Shown here: piece by piece, positions 59,566-64,000 of the stretch
Position numbering within the stretch: the first letter of the stretch is position 1
How the letters are laid out: each line of letters begins with the position of its first letter
From: SAR116 cluster bacterium AG-321-K23
GTDB lineage: Bacteria > Pseudomonadota > Alphaproteobacteria > Puniceispirillales > Marisalimonadaceae
Length of the DNA: 64,000 bases
Reading direction: 5' to 3'
Assembly: GCA_003284565.1 (NCBI GenBank)
Contig: QBXO01000002.1
Span: forward strand, 59,329-123,328
Made by a program: the position numbers and the translations under genes
Notes under the pieces: model-generated
Database searches by the model: none
The model's input: only the letters and a program-made list of their open reading frames with translations
What the model was told of the DNA's origin: nothing

Positions 59566-60126
59566 TTAGTTTTGAACCTTAACGATGCATGGTGTTTCTG
59601 TTTTTGCATTTATGTCAAAGATGGATCTTCCTGTATGATTGAGGTGCATCCCATAAGTATGAATTGAAAGAGCTATTTCACTGCCATTATTCCACACACT
59701 GTGAATGTCTTCAGGCAAACAGCAAGATGCATCTCCTGCAAATATTGTTTCTTCACTAGACTTTTCTAGCTCTGCAAAGCCATGTTTTGATCCATCATCA
59801 ATTCTTTTATAACTAGTTTCGTGTTCTTGTCCTTGTATCCCAGCAACAACTGCCCAAGTTTTATGATTATGTGGTGCAAGACCCTTTCCTGGAGCCCATG
59901 CAATAGCAAAAACAGCTAAACTATGATCTTTTTCTTCATGCAATAAATGCAATCCAAAACCTTGTTCTTTATCAACATCAAAATATTCTGGTTTAATCCA
60001 ACTTTTATTTGATGCTATTGTTTTTGACAAAGGTTTTATTCTTTCAATTATTTTTACTTCATCAGTCTCTTCTTTCACAACTAAGCGAATATCAGAGATA
60101 TATCTATCAAGTGAATATTCAGTCAT
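59566..60126 (-). CDS. cysteine-dioxygenase-like cupin protein
   Basis: AIAWAPGKGLAPHNHKTWAVVAGIQGQEHET, LPEDIHSVWN, SIHTYGMHLNHTGR. Confidence 0.8.
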   Translation of the reverse strand: MTEYSLDRYISDIRLVVKEETDEVKIIERIKPLSKTIASNKSWIKPEYFDVDKEQGFGLHLLHEEKDHSLAVFAIAWAPGKGLAPHNHKTWAVVAGIQGQEHETSYKRIDDGSKHGFAELEKSSEETIFAGDASCCLPEDIHSVWNNGSEIALSIHTYGMHLNHTGRSIFDINAKTETPCIVKVQN

Positions 60127-60232
60127 TGTCTCCCCAAGATTTTAAAATAGAAGTAATTAAATATTAAACTAAAAGAAGATAATTTTAAATATTTATAATA
60201 ATATTACTTTGTAGTTTATAAATGTTAAAGAA

Positions 60233-60853
60233 CTAACTTGCTAATCTACTTGCAAGTAATGCTCTTTTTTGTATTTCTTTGTAATCATTCATTTGTTCAG
60301 GAATAATCCAACTACCACCTACACATATTACATTTTTTTGACTTAGCCATTTGGAAGCGTTTTCTTGGTTAATACCACCAGTTGGACAAAACATTATTTC
60401 AGGAAAAGGACCATTTAAAGATTGTAAATATTCAATACCTCCTGTTGCTTGTGCAGGAAAAAATTTAAAAAACTTATAGCCTAAGTAAATTAAATTCATA
60501 ATATCACTTGCATTTGAAATACCCGGTAAGTAAGGAAAATCAATTTCAATAGCATAAGTTGCGAGTGGTAATGTAAATCCAGGACTAACAGCAAATGTTG
60601 CACCTGCATCTTTTACAGAATTTAAGTCTTCATCACTTATAACTGTTCCAGCACCAACTTTTAATGAAGGAAATTTTTTAGAAGCAATCTCTATAACTTT
60701 TAGTGCACAACTAGTTCTTAGTGTAATTTCAACAACTTTAAGGTTTCCACAAATTAGTGCTTCAAACAAATATTCAACGTTTTTAACCTTGTCAATTGTT
60801 AACACTGGAATGACTGGAGACATTGAGAGTGTGGATTTAATGATATGATGCAC
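60233..60853 (-). CDS. eda: KDPG/KHG aldolase (2-dehydro-3-deoxy-phosphogluconate aldolase)
   Basis: VVEITLRTSCALKVIE, VGAGTVISDEDLNSVKDAGATFAVSPG, FKFFPAQATGG, CPTGGINQENA. Confidence 0.92.
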   Translation of the reverse strand: MHHIIKSTLSMSPVIPVLTIDKVKNVEYLFEALICGNLKVVEITLRTSCALKVIEIASKKFPSLKVGAGTVISDEDLNSVKDAGATFAVSPGFTLPLATYAIEIDFPYLPGISNASDIMNLIYLGYKFFKFFPAQATGGIEYLQSLNGPFPEIMFCPTGGINQENASKWLSQKNVICVGGSWIIPEQMNDYKEIQKRALLASRLAS

Positions 60854-60947
60854 AAAAATTCCAAAAATTTATTTTTTATTTTAATTTTCTATTTAAATAT
60901 GTTGTTATTCAGAATTGTTCAATCAAAAATGTAATAAAGAGGTTTAG

Positions 60948-61919
60948 ATGAAAATTTTAATAATGGGTGGAGCTGGAATGATTGGGCAAAAATTGCTCAA
61001 CCTAATTTTAAAAAAAGAAGAAATTAATAATGAAAAGATCAGTGAAATTACATTATTTGATATTATAGACGCCCCCTATCCTCAAGATGCTATGATCTCA
61101 ATAAAATCCACATCAGGTGACATATCAGACGAAAAAGTAAGTAAAAATCTTATTTCATCCAAGCCAGACATAATTTTTCATTTAGCTGCCATTGTATCAG
61201 GGCAAGCAGAACAAGAGTTCGATTTAGGCTGGAATATAAATGCAAAAGGAAGTTGGGGATTATTTGAAGCTATTAGACAACAAGGCGAAGATTACTGTCC
61301 ACGACTAATTTTTACAAGTTCAATCGCAGTTTTTGGCGCCCCTTTCCCAGAGAAAATCCCAGATGATTTTTTTACAACCCCTCTTACCTCTTATGGGGCT
61401 CAAAAAGCTATCTCTGAGTTGTTATTAGCAGATTATTCAAGAAAAAATATGGTTGATGGCGTATCAATAAGATTACCTACTATTTGTGTGAGACCTGGGA
61501 AGCCTAATCTTGCAGCATCAGGTTTCTTTTCTGGGATTATTCGTGAACCTCTGAATGGCCAAGAAGCCATTCTTCCTGTAAATACTGATGTAAGACATTG
61601 GCATGCTACACCAAGAGCTGCAGCAGGTTTTTTAATTCATGCAGCAGAAATTGATAGTTCAAAATTAAATGACAGGATAACTCTAAACATGCCTGGCCTG
61701 TCAGTGACTGTTCAAGAACAAATAGACGCTTTAGAAAGTGTTGCTGGTAGTGATGTTGTAAAACTTATCAAACACCAGCCCGACCCAACAATTCAAAAAA
61801 TTGTAAGTGGTTGGGCAAGAGACTTCGATACAAGAAGATCTATTGAATTAGGCTTCAAGGCAGAAACAAGTTTTGAAGAAATAATCAAAACTTATATCGA
61901 AGATGATTTAAAAAAGTAA
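60948..61919 (+). CDS. denD: NAD-dependent epimerase/dehydratase, D-erythronate dehydrogenase-like
   Basis: MKILIMGGAGMIGQKLL, HLAAIVSGQAEQEFDLGWNINAKG, SYGAQKAISELLLADYSRK, DVRHWHATPRAAAGFLIHAAEI typical of DenD. Confidence 0.82.
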   Translation: MKILIMGGAGMIGQKLLNLILKKEEINNEKISEITLFDIIDAPYPQDAMISIKSTSGDISDEKVSKNLISSKPDIIFHLAAIVSGQAEQEFDLGWNINAKGSWGLFEAIRQQGEDYCPRLIFTSSIAVFGAPFPEKIPDDFFTTPLTSYGAQKAISELLLADYSRKNMVDGVSIRLPTICVRPGKPNLAASGFFSGIIREPLNGQEAILPVNTDVRHWHATPRAAAGFLIHAAEIDSSKLNDRITLNMPGLSVTVQEQIDALESVAGSDVVKLIKHQPDPTIQKIVSGWARDFDTRRSIELGFKAETSFEEIIKTYIEDDLKK

Positions 61920-61953
61920 CCATTTTTACAAAATACAATTCTGGTAAAGATTT

Positions 61954-64000
61954 ATGTGGCAATTTTGGATAGATAGAGGCGGTACTTTTACCGATATAGT
62001 AGCGAAAAAACCTGATGGAAAAATAATAATTGATAAACTTTTATCAGAGAATACTAATGCCTACAAAGATGCTGCGGTTGCAGGTATAAGAAGAATACTT
62101 AATTTAAAAAAAGAAGATAAAATTCCAACAGATATTATTTCCTCCGTTAAAATGGGAACTACTGTTGCTACAAATGCATTGCTGGAAAGGAAAGGTGACA
62201 GAACACTTCTGTTAATTACAAAAGGTTTTGGTGACTTATTGAGAATTGGCTATCAAAATAGACCATTATTATTTGATCTAAATATAAAATTGCCAGAGTT
62301 ATTATATGAAAGAGTGATTGAAGTATCTGAGAGATTAAACGCTAAAGGTGAAATAATAAAAGAGCTAAACGAGGAGGAAGTTCGCAATTCATTGATCGAA
62401 GCAAAATCAGATGGAATAAATAGCGTTGCTATCGCATTCATGCATTCATATATCAACCCAAGCCATGAAAATATAATTGAGAAAATTGCTAAAGAAGAAA
62501 ACTTCAATCAAATTTCAGTAAGTCATAAAGTGTCACCACTTATTAAATTAGTTGGTAGAGGTGATACCACAGTCGTAGATGCATATTTATCACCTATTCT
62601 TCGACGCTATGTAAATCAAGTTTCAGAAGAACTTCAAGATAACAAATCTACTAAATTAATGTTTATGCAATCAAATGGAGGATTAACAGACGCTAATCTT
62701 TTTCAAGGTAAAGATGCTTTATTATCTGGCCCAGCTGGAGGGGTTGTGAGTATGACACAAACTGGAAAGCAAGCTGGTTATCATAAATTAATCGGGTTTG
62801 ATATGGGGGGAACATCAACAGACGTATGTCATTTCGCAGGAGAATATGAAAGATCATTTGAAACAGAATTAGCAGGTGTAAGAATTAGAGCTCCTATGAT
62901 GCAAATTAATACTGTGGCAGCAGGTGGTGGATCAATTCTTTCTTTTAAAGATGGTAGGTTTCAAGTTGGTCCAGAGAGTGCAGGAGCAATACCTGGACCA
63001 GCATCATATGGCAAAGGAGGTCCTTTAACTGTTACTGATTGTAATGTCCTCTTGGGGAAACTAAATCCAGATTATTTCCCAAAAGTTTTTGGAGAAAATG
63101 GTGATCAACCTCTAAATTTTGAAGTTGTAAAGAAAAAATTTTTAGATTTATCAGAATTAATTTCCAAGGAAACAAATGAGCCTATGATGAATATTTTTAA
63201 AATGGCTGAAGGATTTTTAAAAATAGCAGTCGAAAATATGGCTAATGCGATAAAAAAAATATCAATTCAAAAAGGTTATGATGTAACGAATTACATGTTG
63301 AATTGTTTTGGAGGTGCAGGTGGGCAACATGCCTGTTATGTTGCAGACGCCCTAGGAATTTCAAATGTTATGATTCATCCATATGCTGGAGTTTTATCTG
63401 CTTACGGAATGGGACTTGCTGAAATCAGAAGTATAAGAGAAGGTCATTTTGAAAAAAATATTACAAACATTTCAGAGGCTGAAAACTTAGTTGAAACTTT
63501 ATCATCACAAGCAAAAAAAGATTTAAATAATCAAGGCATTTCAGATGTTTCAATTATTTTTTTAAAAAATGCTTTTTTACATTATGAGGGTTCACACCAA
63601 AACTTAGAAATCAAATTTGACACTCCTAAAAATATGAGAAAATCTTTTGAACAAGAACATAAAAAAAGATTTGGTTTTTTTGTTGAAGAAAGAGAAATAT
63701 TTATTGAAATGCTTACAGTTGAGGCAATAGGTAAAAAATCAGAAAATTATGATTTTTTAAATCCTAATAAATCAACACATAAAGCAACTCCTGTTGCCTT
63801 TAACAAAATGTATATTAATAATTCTGAGATCACTACTCCAATTTTTAAAAGAGAAGAATTACATATTGGACAAAGTATTTCTGGCCCAGCAATTATAGCA
63901 GAAACAACAGGAACTAACATAATTGATGATGGATGGTCAGGTAAAATAGATAAATTTCATAATTTGATTTTATCTAGAGTAAAAGAAAAAAAACGTCACA
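61954..64000 (+). CDS. hydantoinase/5-oxoprolinase family protein, N-terminal (HyuA) part, truncated by window edge
   Basis: [63 protein letters not shown]; frame open to window end and therefore absent from the supplied ORF track. Confidence 0.9.
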   Translation, partial: MWQFWIDRGGTFTDIVAKKPDGKIIIDKLLSENTNAYKDAAVAGIRRILNLKKEDKIPTDIISSVKMGTTVATNALLERKGDRTLLLITKGFGDLLRIGYQNRPLLFDLNIKLPELLYERVIEVSERLNAKGEIIKELNEEEVRNSLIEAKSDGINSVAIAFMHSYINPSHENIIEKIAKEENFNQISVSHKVSPLIKLVGRGDTTVVDAYLSPILRRYVNQVSEELQDNKSTKLMFMQSNGGLTDANLFQGKDALLSGPAGGVVSMTQTGKQAGYHKLIGFDMGGTSTDVCHFAGEYERSFETELAGVRIRAPMMQINTVAAGGGSILSFKDGRFQVGPESAGAIPGPASYGKGGPLTVTDCNVLLGKLNPDYFPKVFGENGDQPLNFEVVKKKFLDLSELISKETNEPMMNIFKMAEGFLKIAVENMANAIKKISIQKGYDVTNYMLNCFGGAGGQHACYVADALGISNVMIHPYAGVLSAYGMGLAEIRSIREGHFEKNITNISEAENLVETLSSQAKKDLNNQGISDVSIIFLKNAFLHYEGSHQNLEIKFDTPKNMRKSFEQEHKKRFGFFVEEREIFIEMLTVEAIGKKSENYDFLNPNKSTHKATPVAFNKMYINNSEITTPIFKREELHIGQSISGPAIIAETTGTNIIDDGWSGKIDKFHNLILSRVKEKKRH

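Noticed and set aside
1-64000. CRISPR array, prophage, IS element, toxin-antitoxin, tRNA or rRNA genes
   Set aside because: Searched by eye; no spaced direct repeats other than the znuA coding repeat, no transposase/integrase/phage proteins, no cloverleaf-like conserved tRNA motifs recognised. A tRNAscan-SE/Infernal run would be decisive

Overview
The window is a 64-kb, AT-rich (about 30-35% GC by eye), gene-dense bacterial chromosome segment. Protein content looks like a streamlined marine alphaproteobacterium, but that is inference because no rRNA or phylogenetic marker is present. I support about 60 protein-coding genes and see no convincing tRNA, rRNA, IS element, prophage or CRISPR array. 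Main blocks: (1) 0-19 kb: acyl-CoA, 2-hydroxyacid and AtuA-type catabolism with several acyl-CoA dehydrogenases, a CoA-transferase, an APH-type kinase plus ACAD pair resembling split ACAD10/11 (LvaA/LvaC-like), and a 418-aa protein that looks like a multi-hotdog thioesterase. (2) 19.4-31 kb: a zinc-homeostasis island with a COG0523 GTPase facing folE, zur-znuC-znuB facing znuA (His-rich 36-bp tandem repeat), and a co-directional LolDE/MacB-like ABC pair plus a DUF3299 protein. Two nearly identical 20-bp palindromes (TGTTATGTTATAACATT[A/G]CA) lie in the two divergent promoters and look like Zur boxes. (3) 31-40 kb: a thiolase-fold protein lacking the usual nucleophilic Cys, next to a DUF35 protein without its zinc ribbon, an ADP-forming acyl-CoA ligase, a FadJ-like protein and a nitronate monooxygenase. 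(4) 40-64 kb: a sugar-acid/tetronate catabolic region (OtnI/OtnC-like, DenD-like, IlvD/Edd and UxaA dehydratases, PfkB/KDG kinase, KDPG aldolase, SDR plus FAH hydrolase, tandem duplicated GlcD-type oxidases, and the 5' part of a hydantoinase/oxoprolinase). Zur is the only recognisable transcriptional regulator in the window. All functional calls are from reading motifs by eye; no database search was run.
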